Below, piece after piece: positions 46,884 through 55,805 of a stretch of DNA of 64,000 nt. Position numbers and translations under genes: made by a program. The notes under the pieces are model-generated. The model made no database searches and was not told the DNA's origin. It saw only the letters and a program-made list of their open reading frames with translations. How positions within the stretch are numbered: the first letter of the stretch is position 1; every line of letters starts with the position of its first letter. The DNA comes from Palleronia sediminis. GTDB taxonomy: Bacteria; Pseudomonadota; Alphaproteobacteria; Rhodobacterales; Rhodobacteraceae. The stretch covers positions 62,001-126,000 of the forward strand of contig NZ_SNAA01000006.1 in the NCBI RefSeq assembly GCF_004358695.1. Direction: 5' to 3'.

Positions 46884-47798
46884 TTATTGTCCGAGCTTGT
46901 CGCCGACGGCGAGCCCGGTTGCCGCGGCCCAGTCGGCCGCCGGTTGCTTGTCGCCGCCAGCGGGGCGCACGCGCTTGAGCACGATGCGCCCGCCATTGCC
47001 CTGAACGGTCACGCCGCCATCGTCGATCGCGACGATCTCGCCGGGGGTGCCGTCGCCATCGGCGCGGGCGCTGTCATAAAGCTGCACCGTCTCGCCCTTG
47101 TACGTGGTCGAGGCGCCGGGTGCGGGGTTGGCCGCGCGGATCTTGTTGTATTCGCCGGCGATCGGGGCGGACCAGTCGACCACCGCATCGGCCTTGCGGA
47201 ACCAGCTTTCGTAAGACCCTTCGTCAAGGCGCTGGTCGTGACGGATGATGACGCCCGCCTTTACCAGGTCGAGCGATTCCATCATCGCATCGACGCCCAT
47301 CGGAAAGAGCTTCTTGAAATACACATCGCCCAGCGTCTCGTCGGGGCCGATCTCGCAGGTTTTCTGAAGCAGGATCGGGCCTTCGTCGAGACCGTCATCG
47401 GGCCAGAAGATCGTGAGCCCGGTGCGCGTCTTGCCCATGGCGATCGGCCAGTTGATCGAGGACGGGCCGCGATGCAGCGGGCAGAGCGACGGGTGATACT
47501 GGAACGTGCCGTATTTCGGCGCGTTGCGGACCTCTTCGGGGACGAAGAGCAGTACATAGGCCATCATGCAGATATCGGCGTCGAAGCTCTTCATCAGCTC
47601 GAGCGCCTCGGGCGTCTTCCACGACGCGGGCTGGTGCAGGTCGATGCCGCGCTCGCGGGCCAGTTCGGCCAGCGGATCCTCGGGCTTGCCCTCCTTGGTG
47701 GGGGCCGTGCAGACCGCGACGACGTTCTCGCCGCGCTCGAGCAGCTTTTCGAGGACCGCCTTTCCGAAGGCCTGTTGGCCGTGAACCACTATTCGCAT
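46884..47798 (-). CDS. ALDH1L1-like formyltransferase/10-formyl-THF hydrolase domain protein
   Basis: 304 aa. The fold and motifs match the N-terminal hydrolase domain of 10-formyl-THF dehydrogenase (ALDH1L1): MRIVVHGQQAFGKAVLEKLL, QYHPSLCPLHRGPSSINWPI and FWPDDGLDEGPILLQKTCEI. Catalytic H102 and D138 keep the family spacing of 36 residues. The Asn of Fmt, PurN and PurU (N-x-H) is Gln100 here; ALDH1L1 has Ile. A C-terminal beta domain of about 90 residues (GETVQLYDSARADG...GEIVAIDDGGVTVQ) follows. No aldehyde dehydrogenase domain is attached. It lies between frc and fhs, so it may hydrolyse 10-formyl-THF or move a formyl group between formyl-CoA and THF; the choice is open. ATG 47798 follows GGGAGGA. 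Confidence 0.78.
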   Translation of the reverse strand: MRIVVHGQQAFGKAVLEKLLERGENVVAVCTAPTKEGKPEDPLAELARERGIDLHQPASWKTPEALELMKSFDADICMMAYVLLFVPEEVRNAPKYGTFQYHPSLCPLHRGPSSINWPIAMGKTRTGLTIFWPDDGLDEGPILLQKTCEIGPDETLGDVYFKKLFPMGVDAMMESLDLVKAGVIIRHDQRLDEGSYESWFRKADAVVDWSAPIAGEYNKIRAANPAPGASTTYKGETVQLYDSARADGDGTPGEIVAIDDGGVTVQGNGGRIVLKRVRPAGGDKQPAADWAAATGLAVGDKLGQ

Positions 47799-47864
47799 GT
47801 ATCCTCCCGCAATTTTACCGGGCGGACGGCGCACGCACGCCGCCCGCGAACGTCGCTTTCGGCG

Positions 47865-49139
47865 TCAGGCCGCCGATTTCTCCTTCGGTTTCCCGACCGC
47901 GCCCGAGCCCACGATGCGGTCGAGATCCTCGCCCGAATAGCCCAGCACCTCACTCAGGATCTCGGTCGTGTGTTCGCCCAGAAGCGGCGAACGCGTCACC
48001 TCGACGGGGCTGTCGGACAACTTGATCGGGCAGCCGACGGACAGGTACTCGCCCCGCTCGGGGTGATCGACGCGAACCATCGTGCCAGTCTGGTACAGCC
48101 CCTCGTCCTCCGAGATTTCCTTCATCGACAGGATCGGGCCGACCGGGATGTTGAGCGGGTTGCAGATATCCATGACCTCGAACTTGGTCTTGGTCATGGT
48201 CCAGTCCTCGATACGACCGAAGATCATGTTGAGCTTGTCGAGCCGCTCGGCCGGGGTGCGGAAGCCGTCCGCATCCTTCCATTCGGGCGCGCCGATCACG
48301 TCGCAGACCTGGTCCCAGACGGCGGCCTGCGTGATGAAATAGGTGTAGGCGTTGGGGTCGGTTTCCCATCCCTTGCATTTGAGGATGCGCCCCGGCTGTC
48401 CGCCGCCCGAGTCGTTGCCGGCCCGCGGCACGGCCTCGCCAAAGGGGATGCCCTCGCCGTATTGCGAGTACTCCCTGAGCGGCCCCCGCTGGAGACGCTG
48501 TTGGTCGCGCATCTTGACCCGCGCCAGGTTCAGCACCGAGTCCTGCATCGCGCAGGACACCTTTTGCCCCTTGCCGGTCTTTTCACGCTGGAACAGCGCC
48601 GTGACGATGCCGAGGCACAGGTGAAGCCCGGTGCCCGAGTCGCCGATCTGCGCGCCCGTGACCAGCGGCGGCCCATCGCGGAAGCCGGTGGTCGAGGCCG
48701 AGCCGCCGGCGCATTGCGCGACGTTCTCGTAGACCTTGCAATCCTGGTACTTGCCGGGGCCGAACCCCTTGATCGAGGCCATGATGATCCGGGGATTGAT
48801 CTCCTGGATGCGTTCCCACGGGAACCCCATGCGGTCGAGCGCGCCGGGCGCGAAGTTCTCGACCAGCACGTCGCATTCCTCGATCAGCCGGGTCAGAACC
48901 TCCTTGCCGGCGTCGGTCTTGGGGTTCAGCTCGATCGACCTCTTGTTGTGGTTGAGCATCGTGAAATAGAGGCTGTCGGCCCCCGGTACGTCGACAAGCT
49001 GCTGGCGGGTGGCGTCGCCCACGCCGGGGCGTTCGACCTTGATGACGTCGGCGCCGAACCAGCCCAGGATCTGCGTGCAGGTCGGCCCGGATTGCACATG
49101 GGTGAAATCGAGAACCTTGATGCCTTCGAGAGCTTTCAT
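47865..49139 (-). CDS. frc: Formyl-CoA:oxalate CoA-transferase
   Basis: 424 aa class III CoA-transferase. N-terminal [20 protein letters not shown], the catalytic Asp in [12 protein letters not shown] (D167, matching Asp169 of the Oxalobacter enzyme) and the glycine loop NDSGGGQPG that closes over the active site are present. Frc passes CoA from formyl-CoA to oxalate, giving oxalyl-CoA and formate. It is adjacent to oxc, as in other oxalate degraders, and both are followed by the C1-folate genes. The start at 49139 was preferred over a longer frame because only it gives the family N terminus. Confidence 0.95.
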   Translation of the reverse strand: MKALEGIKVLDFTHVQSGPTCTQILGWFGADVIKVERPGVGDATRQQLVDVPGADSLYFTMLNHNKRSIELNPKTDAGKEVLTRLIEECDVLVENFAPGALDRMGFPWERIQEINPRIIMASIKGFGPGKYQDCKVYENVAQCAGGSASTTGFRDGPPLVTGAQIGDSGTGLHLCLGIVTALFQREKTGKGQKVSCAMQDSVLNLARVKMRDQQRLQRGPLREYSQYGEGIPFGEAVPRAGNDSGGGQPGRILKCKGWETDPNAYTYFITQAAVWDQVCDVIGAPEWKDADGFRTPAERLDKLNMIFGRIEDWTMTKTKFEVMDICNPLNIPVGPILSMKEISEDEGLYQTGTMVRVDHPERGEYLSVGCPIKLSDSPVEVTRSPLLGEHTTEILSEVLGYSGEDLDRIVGSGAVGKPKEKSAA

Positions 49140-49159
49140 CGCATTCACTTTCAAACCGT

Positions 49160-50926
49160 TCAGATTTTCTTGGCTTGCGGATAGCGCGCCTGCGCCACCA
49201 CCGATGAGGGGTTGAGGTTGCCGATATTGCCGCTTTCCTTGCCCGCCGCGGGGTCGATGGCGGCGTTGATGAGGGTCGGCACGCCGCTCGACAGCGCTTC
49301 TTCGACGGCCTGGCGCAGCTCGTCGGGGTTCTTGGCCCACACGCCCTTGCCGCCGAAAGCCTCCATCATCTTGTCGTAGCGGGCATCCTTGACGAAAACG
49401 GTGGTCGCCGGATCGTCGCCGCCGCCCCAGTTCTCGCCATCGCCGCGATAGATGCCGTTATTGTTGAAGATCACGATGCAAACCGGCAGGTTGTAGCGGC
49501 AGATCGTTTCGACCTCCATTCCGCAGAACCCGAAGGCGCTGTCGCCCTCGACCGCGAGAACCTGCTGGCCGGTCTCGACGGCGGCGGCGATCGCCGCGCC
49601 CATGCCGATGCCCATCACGCCCCAGGTGCCCACGTCGATGCGGTGGCGGGGCTTGTGGATGTTGATGATCGACCGCGCCATATCGAGCGTGTTGGCCCCC
49701 TCGTTGACGAGGATCGTGTCGGGCCGGTCGGTGATCGCCTGTTTCAGCACGCCGAGCGCGGCGTGGTAGTCCATCGGGTCGTTGTTGTTCTGCAGCCGCG
49801 CCGACATCTTTTCCATGTTGGCCGTCGCCTTGGAGTTGACCGCGTCGAGCCACTCTTTCGGCGGGGCGATATCGGTGCCCTTCATCCCGTCGAGCAGCGC
49901 GCGCGCGCAGGATCCGACATCGCCGACCAGCGGCGCGGCGATCTCGACGTTGCTGTCCATCTCTTCGGGGTCGATGTCGATCTGGATGAACCGCTTGGAC
50001 CCCGGCTCGCCCCATTGCTTGCCCTTGCCGTGGCTCAGCAGCCAGTTGATGCGCGCGCCCATCATGATGACGCAATCGCTTTCCTTGAGCACGAGCGACC
50101 GCGCGGCGGCCGCGCATTGCGGATGGGTGTCGGGCAGGATGCCCTTGGCCATCGACATGGGCAGGAACGGATATCCGGTGGTCTCGACCAGTTCGCGGAT
50201 CACGTCGTCGGACTGGTCGTAGGCCGCGCCCTTGCCGATCACGATCAGCGGACGCTCGGCCGTTTTCATGACGTCGATGGCGCGCGCGACCGCCTCTTCC
50301 GAGGGGCGGGTGCGGGGCGCGGGGTCGATCACCTTGACCAGCGTCTTTTCACCCTCGGCCGCCTTCATCACCTGGCCCAGCATGGCGCCCGGAATGTCGA
50401 GGTAGACCCCGCCCGGCCGGCCGCTGACGGCGCTGCGGATGGCGCGGGCCACGGCGATGCCGATATCCTCGGCGTGGTTGAGGCGATAGGCGGCCTTGCA
50501 GAAGGGGCGGGCGATGGCGAGCTGGTCCATCTCTTCGTAGTCGCCCTGCGCGAGGTCGACGATCTCGCGTTCGCTCGAGCCCGAGATCAGGATCATCGGC
50601 CAGCAATTCGTCGTCGCGTTGGCCACGGCGGTCAGCCCGTTGAGAAAGCCGGGCGCCGAGACGGTCATGCACACGCCCGGCTTCTTGGTCAGGAAACCCG
50701 CGACCGACGCGGCATAGCCCGCGTGCTGCTCGTGGCGGAACGAGATCACCCGCATCCCCTGCGCCTGGGCATAGCGGCCCAGATCGGTGATCGGGATGCC
50801 GGGCACGTTGTAGATGGTGTTCAGCCCGTTGAGCTTGAGTGCGTCGATGAGCAGATGAAACCCGTCGGTGAGCTCGCCCTCTTCGCTGGCCGGTTCGCCG
50901 TGCAGCTGATGCGCAGTCGCTGACAT
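49160..50926 (-). CDS. oxc: Oxalyl-CoA decarboxylase
   Basis: 588 aa thiamine-diphosphate enzyme. The activating Glu lies in [16 protein letters not shown], the oxalyl-CoA-specific [17 protein letters not shown] is present, and the ThDP-binding [20 protein letters not shown] and [13 protein letters not shown] segments are intact. It splits oxalyl-CoA into formyl-CoA and CO2. ATG 50926 follows GGGGAGAG. The frc gene follows after 20 bp, and gntR is just upstream on the same strand, so gntR-oxc-frc and beyond may be one transcript. Confidence 0.96.
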   Translation of the reverse strand: MSATAHQLHGEPASEEGELTDGFHLLIDALKLNGLNTIYNVPGIPITDLGRYAQAQGMRVISFRHEQHAGYAASVAGFLTKKPGVCMTVSAPGFLNGLTAVANATTNCWPMILISGSSEREIVDLAQGDYEEMDQLAIARPFCKAAYRLNHAEDIGIAVARAIRSAVSGRPGGVYLDIPGAMLGQVMKAAEGEKTLVKVIDPAPRTRPSEEAVARAIDVMKTAERPLIVIGKGAAYDQSDDVIRELVETTGYPFLPMSMAKGILPDTHPQCAAAARSLVLKESDCVIMMGARINWLLSHGKGKQWGEPGSKRFIQIDIDPEEMDSNVEIAAPLVGDVGSCARALLDGMKGTDIAPPKEWLDAVNSKATANMEKMSARLQNNNDPMDYHAALGVLKQAITDRPDTILVNEGANTLDMARSIINIHKPRHRIDVGTWGVMGIGMGAAIAAAVETGQQVLAVEGDSAFGFCGMEVETICRYNLPVCIVIFNNNGIYRGDGENWGGGDDPATTVFVKDARYDKMMEAFGGKGVWAKNPDELRQAVEEALSSGVPTLINAAIDPAAGKESGNIGNLNPSSVVAQARYPQAKKI

Positions 50927-51007
50927 TGTCTGTTCTCTCCCCGAAATAACCTTGGGCCGGTCCGTGGCCCTGTCGTGATGATGCAATCGGCCCGCGACCC
51001 AGGGGGG

Positions 51008-51724
51008 TCAGCCGGACCCCTCCCTTTCCTGCGGCGCCTGTTCGAGGCGCGGCCATGTCTCGGCGATATGGCTGTGCAGCTTCATCGTGTGTTCGCGCAC
51101 CAGCCGCGCCGAAAGATCGGGGTCGCGGGATTCGAGCGCGTCGATGATCTCGAGGTGGTCGCCGACCGAACGGATGGCGCGGTCGGCCTCGGTCAGGGCA
51201 CGGCGGCGCACGGCAAGCATGTGGGCGAACAGCCCGTCCGCCGTGGTGCGCAGCAGGCTGCACCCCGACAGGTCCAGAATGTGCTGGTGGAACGCGATGT
51301 TCGCACGACCGTAGGCCTCGTAATCGCCGCGCCGCGCCTCGTCGCTATGGGCCATGGCCGACTTGCGCAGCGCGCGCAGATCGGCGGGCGTCGCCCGTTC
51401 CGCCGCAAGGCGGGCCGCCATGCATTCGAGCGCGGCCCAGGTCACGATCATCTCGAGGATCTCGTCGAGTGACTTGCGCTTTACGAACGCGCCCTTGCGC
51501 GGGACGATCTCGACCAGCCCCTCCTGCGCCAGCCGCACCAGCGCCTCGCGGATCGGCGTCCGCGATATGCCGAGCTGCATGGCGATGCTGCGCTCGTCGA
51601 GGCGCAGGTCGGTCGCGTCGTCATATATGTTCATGTCGAGGATCGCGGCGCGCAGGACGCCATAGGTATGATCCTTGAGGGTGAAGCTGGTCGAGATCGG
51701 GGCGAGCTTGCCGCTGATCGTCAT
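51008..51724 (-). CDS. GntR-family regulator, FCD domain
   Basis: 238 aa. N-terminal winged helix with DERSIAMQLGISRTPIREAL and VRLAQEGLVEIVPRKGAFVK, then the all-alpha FCD ligand domain with conserved D/H metal-site residues (RANIAFHQHILDLSG, RALTEADRAIRSVGDHLEII and the EH in LVREHTMKLHSHI). FCD regulators bind carboxylic acids with a metal. ATG 51724 follows GGGGAGG; an upstream in-frame ATG at 51820 would overlap the operator and is rejected. It sits at the head of the oxc cluster, divergent from the hydrolase-sucCD genes. Confidence 0.92.
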   Translation of the reverse strand: MTISGKLAPISTSFTLKDHTYGVLRAAILDMNIYDDATDLRLDERSIAMQLGISRTPIREALVRLAQEGLVEIVPRKGAFVKRKSLDEILEMIVTWAALECMAARLAAERATPADLRALRKSAMAHSDEARRGDYEAYGRANIAFHQHILDLSGCSLLRTTADGLFAHMLAVRRRALTEADRAIRSVGDHLEIIDALESRDPDLSARLVREHTMKLHSHIAETWPRLEQAPQEREGSG

Positions 51725-51786
51725 CTGGCCTGCCTCCCCCTGTTGCGAGTCCCGAGATCGCGGCGTCGAATCTGCGTCGCCGTATC

Positions 51787-51803
51787 TGTTATGTGGTATA
51801 CCA
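51787..51803. promoter_or_regulatory. Putative GntR operator upstream of gntR
   Basis: TGTTAT-GTGGT-ATACCA, the same 6-5-6 pattern as the other sites, with an inner perfect palindrome TGGTATACCA at 51794-51803. On the minus strand TTGACG at 51827-51822 stands 16 bp from TATGGT, so the site would cover the -10 box of gntR: autoregulation. Confidence 0.65.
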
Positions 51804-51900
51804 TACACCTGCTGGATCATGCGTCAATCTATCCGATGCACCTTGGCGGCATCCGGTTTTCCGTGAAATACAACGGTCGAGGACCGCCATGCTTGACCGG

Positions 51901-51923
51901 TTTTGGTATGTGGTATACCAAAA
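51901..51923. promoter_or_regulatory. Putative GntR operator upstream of hydrolase-sucCD
   Basis: TTTTGGTAT-GTGGT-ATACCAAAA, a perfect 9-bp inverted repeat across 5 bp, also containing TGGTATACCA at 51911-51920. TTGACC at 51893-51898 is just upstream, so the site covers the -10 region of the plus-strand promoter. Confidence 0.7.
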
Positions 51924-51959
51924 AGCTTAAAGGCAAGCCCGCTCCGAAAGGATTCCGCA

Positions 51960-52502
51960 GTGTTGATCAGGGCCCGTGATTCGGCGCTTGTCGTCATCGA
52001 CATGCAGGAGCGGCTCGTTCCCGCGATGCTGGCGCCGGCGCGAACCCTGCGAAACGCCGCCCTGCTGGTCGAGGCCGCCCGCGAAATGGATGTGCCGGTC
52101 CTGCTTACCGAACAATATCCCGCCGGTCTCGGCCGCACGGTCAAGGAACTCGCCGCTGCGGCCGAGGGCTATCCGGTCTTCGAAAAGGTCCATTTCTCCT
52201 GCATGGAAGACGGCGATTTCGCCGCCGCCATCAAGGCGCTGGACCGCCGCCAGATCGTGCTCGCCGGGATGGAGGCGCATATCTGCGTCGTCCAGACCGC
52301 CGCCAGCCTGCTCGAACAGGGCTACGAGGTGTTCGTGGCCTCGGACGCGACCGCGTCGCGCACTGCCGAGAGCGAAGCTGCCTGCCTTCATCGGCTCAGC
52401 GCCGCCGGCGCGGGGATAGTGACGAGCGAGATGGTGGTGTTCGAATGGCTCGGCCGGGCCGGCACACCGGCCTTCAAGAAGATCCTTCCACGGATAAAAT
52501 GA
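51960..52502 (+). CDS. Isochorismatase-like cysteine hydrolase
   Basis: 180 aa. Family triad residues are visible: Asp in ALVVIDMQERLVP, Lys in YPVFEKVHFSC and the nucleophile Cys in AGMEAHICVVQTAA; LLTEQYPAGLGRTVKEL is typical of the YcaC/ISOC1 branch. The GTG at 51960 follows AAAGGA with 7-nt spacing; an upstream ATG at 51903 lies inside the operator and is rejected. Members hydrolyse isochorismate, nicotinamide, carbamoyl compounds or unknown amides. Being first in a GntR-controlled operon with sucCD opposite oxc, it could release oxalate from an amide such as oxamate or oxalurate, but this is only a suggestion. Confidence 0.75.
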   Translation: MLIRARDSALVVIDMQERLVPAMLAPARTLRNAALLVEAAREMDVPVLLTEQYPAGLGRTVKELAAAAEGYPVFEKVHFSCMEDGDFAAAIKALDRRQIVLAGMEAHICVVQTAASLLEQGYEVFVASDATASRTAESEAACLHRLSAAGAGIVTSEMVVFEWLGRAGTPAFKKILPRIK

Positions 52503-52538
52503 CGAAAAACGCATGGCTACTGGGGGACGACACGACAG

Positions 52539-53732
52539 ATGAACATTCATGAATATCAGGCCAAGGAAGTCCTGGCCTCGTTCGGCGCGCCGGTCGCCAA
52601 GGGGGTGGCGATCACCTCGGCCGACGAGGCGGACTCGGCCATCGCGAGCTTGCCGGGCCCTGTCTGGGTGGTGAAATCGCAGATCCACGCCGGCGGGCGC
52701 GGCAAGGGGCGGTTCAAGGAGCTGGGCGACGACGCCAAGGGCGGCGTCCGGGTGTCGTTCTCGCCCGAGGAAGCCCGCGCCAATGTCGACGAGATGCTGG
52801 GCAACACCCTCGTCACCAAGCAGACCGGCCCCGCGGGCAAGCAGGTCAACCGCCTCTATATCGAGGATGGCGCCGATATCGCGCGCGAGCTCTATTGCTC
52901 GGTCCTGGTCAATCGCGAGACGGGCAAGGTGTCGTTCGTCGCCTCGACCGAGGGCGGCATGGACATCGAGACCGTCGCCGAGGAAACGCCCGACAAGATC
53001 CACACGATCGACGTCGAGCCGTCGCAGGGCGTGACCGCCGAAACGGTGCAAGCGCTCGTTCAGGCGTTCGAGCTTGAGGGGCAGGCGGCCAGCCAGGCCG
53101 AGGACCTGTTCCCCGCGCTTTACCGCGCCTTCACCGAAACCGACATGAGCCTGCTCGAGATCAACCCGCTGGTCGTTCTCAAGGACGGTGCGCTGCGGGT
53201 GCTCGACGCCAAGGTGTCCTTCGACGACAACGCGAGCTTCCGCCAGGAAGGTCTGCAAAAGTATCGCGACCTCACCGAGGAAGACGAGAAGGAGATCGAG
53301 GCCTCCAAGCACGATCTGGCCTATGTCGCGCTCGACGGCGATATCGGCTGCATGGTGAACGGCGCCGGGCTGGCCATGGCGACCATGGACATCATCAAGC
53401 TCTACGGTGCCGAACCCGCGAACTTTCTCGACGTGGGCGGCGGCGCCAGCAAGGAAAAGGTGACGGCCGCCTTCAAGATCATCACCGCCGATCCCGCCGT
53501 GAAAGGCATCCTCGTCAACATCTTCGGCGGCATCATGCGCTGCGACGTGATCGCCGAGGGTGTCGTGGCCGCCGTCAAGGAGGTCGGGCTTAAGGTTCCG
53601 CTCGTCGTCCGGCTCGAGGGCACCAAGGTCGACGAGGGCAAGGCGATCCTCAACGAAAGCGGGCTCGATGTGGTGGCGGCCGACGATCTCGACGACGCCG
53701 CCCAGAAGATCGTCAAGGCGGTGAAAGGCTGA
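52539..53732 (+). CDS. sucC: Succinyl-CoA synthetase beta subunit (SucC type)
   Basis: 397 aa ATP-grasp protein: [54 protein letters not shown]-like [20 protein letters not shown] and [16 protein letters not shown] are present. It ligates CoA to succinate with SucD. Rhodobacteraceae normally encode TCA-cycle sucCD near mdh and sucAB, which are absent here, so this may be a second copy serving the oxalate genes. Malate-CoA ligase (MtkAB) is a close relative and cannot be excluded. Confidence 0.88.
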   Translation: MNIHEYQAKEVLASFGAPVAKGVAITSADEADSAIASLPGPVWVVKSQIHAGGRGKGRFKELGDDAKGGVRVSFSPEEARANVDEMLGNTLVTKQTGPAGKQVNRLYIEDGADIARELYCSVLVNRETGKVSFVASTEGGMDIETVAEETPDKIHTIDVEPSQGVTAETVQALVQAFELEGQAASQAEDLFPALYRAFTETDMSLLEINPLVVLKDGALRVLDAKVSFDDNASFRQEGLQKYRDLTEEDEKEIEASKHDLAYVALDGDIGCMVNGAGLAMATMDIIKLYGAEPANFLDVGGGASKEKVTAAFKIITADPAVKGILVNIFGGIMRCDVIAEGVVAAVKEVGLKVPLVVRLEGTKVDEGKAILNESGLDVVAADDLDDAAQKIVKAVKG

Positions 53733-53736
53733 TCCC

Positions 53737-54636
<900 letters not shown>

Positions 54637-54769
54637 ACAGGCCGCGGAACGGAACGGAGCGGGGGCGGGGCATCGGCGAATGCCCCGCCCCTTTCCATCT
54701 GCGCGCCCCGCTTGCCATCGTGGCGGGGGCGCGAGACCTTGTTGCAACCGACGAACCGAAGGACAGGCC

Positions 54770-55756
54770 ATGCCCGACACGATCCCCGACACCATGCCCA
54801 CCATCGAGATCGCCAGCCCCGGCGGCCCCGAGGCGCTGACGCCCGGCGAACGCCCCGTGCCGCAGCCGGCCGCCCACGAGGTGCTGATCCGCATCGCGGC
54901 CGCCGGGGTGAACGGCCCCGACATGATGCAGCGCAAGGGGCTCTACCCGCCGCCCAAGGGCGCGTCGGACCTGCTGGGGCTCGAGGTGTCGGGCAAGATC
55001 GTGGCCGTCGGATCGGATGTCCAGGGCCATGAGCCGGGCGACATGGTGTGCGCGCTGACCAATGGCGGCGGCTATGCGGGGTTCGTGGCCGTCGATGCGC
55101 GGCACTGCCTGCCGATCCCCGAGGGGGTCGACACGGTCGATGCCGCGGGCCTGTGCGAGACCTTCTTTACCGTGTGGAGCAACTGTTTCCACAAGCAGGA
55201 CCGCAGCGGCGGGACGTTCCTCGTGCATGGCGGGGCCGGGGGGATTGGGGCGACGGCGATCCAGCTCGGGGCGGCGATGGGGATGCGCGTGCTGGCCACC
55301 TGCGCCGCCGACGATGCCGATTTCGTCACCGGGCTCGGCGCCGAGCGGGCCATCGATTATCGTGACGAGGATTTCGTCGCCATCGCCCGCGAGGCGGGCG
55401 GGGCCGACCTGATCCTCGATATCATCGGGGGCGACTACATCGCGCGCAACATCAAGGCGGCAAAGGCAGACGCGCGGATGGTGCAGCTTGCCTTCAACAA
55501 GGGCTCACGGGTCGAGATCGACCTGATGCCGGTCATGCTCAAACGGCTGACCTATACCGGCTCGACCCTGCGCAGCCGTCCCGACGCCTTCAAGGCGGCC
55601 ATCGCGGCCGATCTGCGGGAAAAGGTCTGGCCGATGTTCGCCGATGGGCGCCTGCGGGCGACCACCCATGCAACTTATCCGCTGGCCCAAGCCGCCGACG
55701 CCCATCGCGAGATGGAATCCGGCGGGCATCGCGGCAAGATCCTGCTGCGACCCTGA
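54770..55756 (+). CDS. Zinc-independent quinone oxidoreductase (MDR family)
   Basis: 328 aa medium-chain reductase: GroES-like N terminus with EVLIRIAAAGVNGPDMMQRK, then GLYPPP, and the NADPH fold VHGGAGGIGATAIQLGAAMG. No zinc-ligand cysteine set is seen. Such proteins reduce quinones or enones. ATG 54770 follows AGGACAGG. It lies 134 bp after sucD and may be co-transcribed, but a link to oxalate use is not clear. Confidence 0.85.
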   Translation: MPDTIPDTMPTIEIASPGGPEALTPGERPVPQPAAHEVLIRIAAAGVNGPDMMQRKGLYPPPKGASDLLGLEVSGKIVAVGSDVQGHEPGDMVCALTNGGGYAGFVAVDARHCLPIPEGVDTVDAAGLCETFFTVWSNCFHKQDRSGGTFLVHGGAGGIGATAIQLGAAMGMRVLATCAADDADFVTGLGAERAIDYRDEDFVAIAREAGGADLILDIIGGDYIARNIKAAKADARMVQLAFNKGSRVEIDLMPVMLKRLTYTGSTLRSRPDAFKAAIAADLREKVWPMFADGRLRATTHATYPLAQAADAHREMESGGHRGKILLRP

Positions 55757-55805
55757 AACCGGCGCGGCGCGGGGGGCGGCTGACCTCCCGCGCCGAAAGT
55801 TGCCG

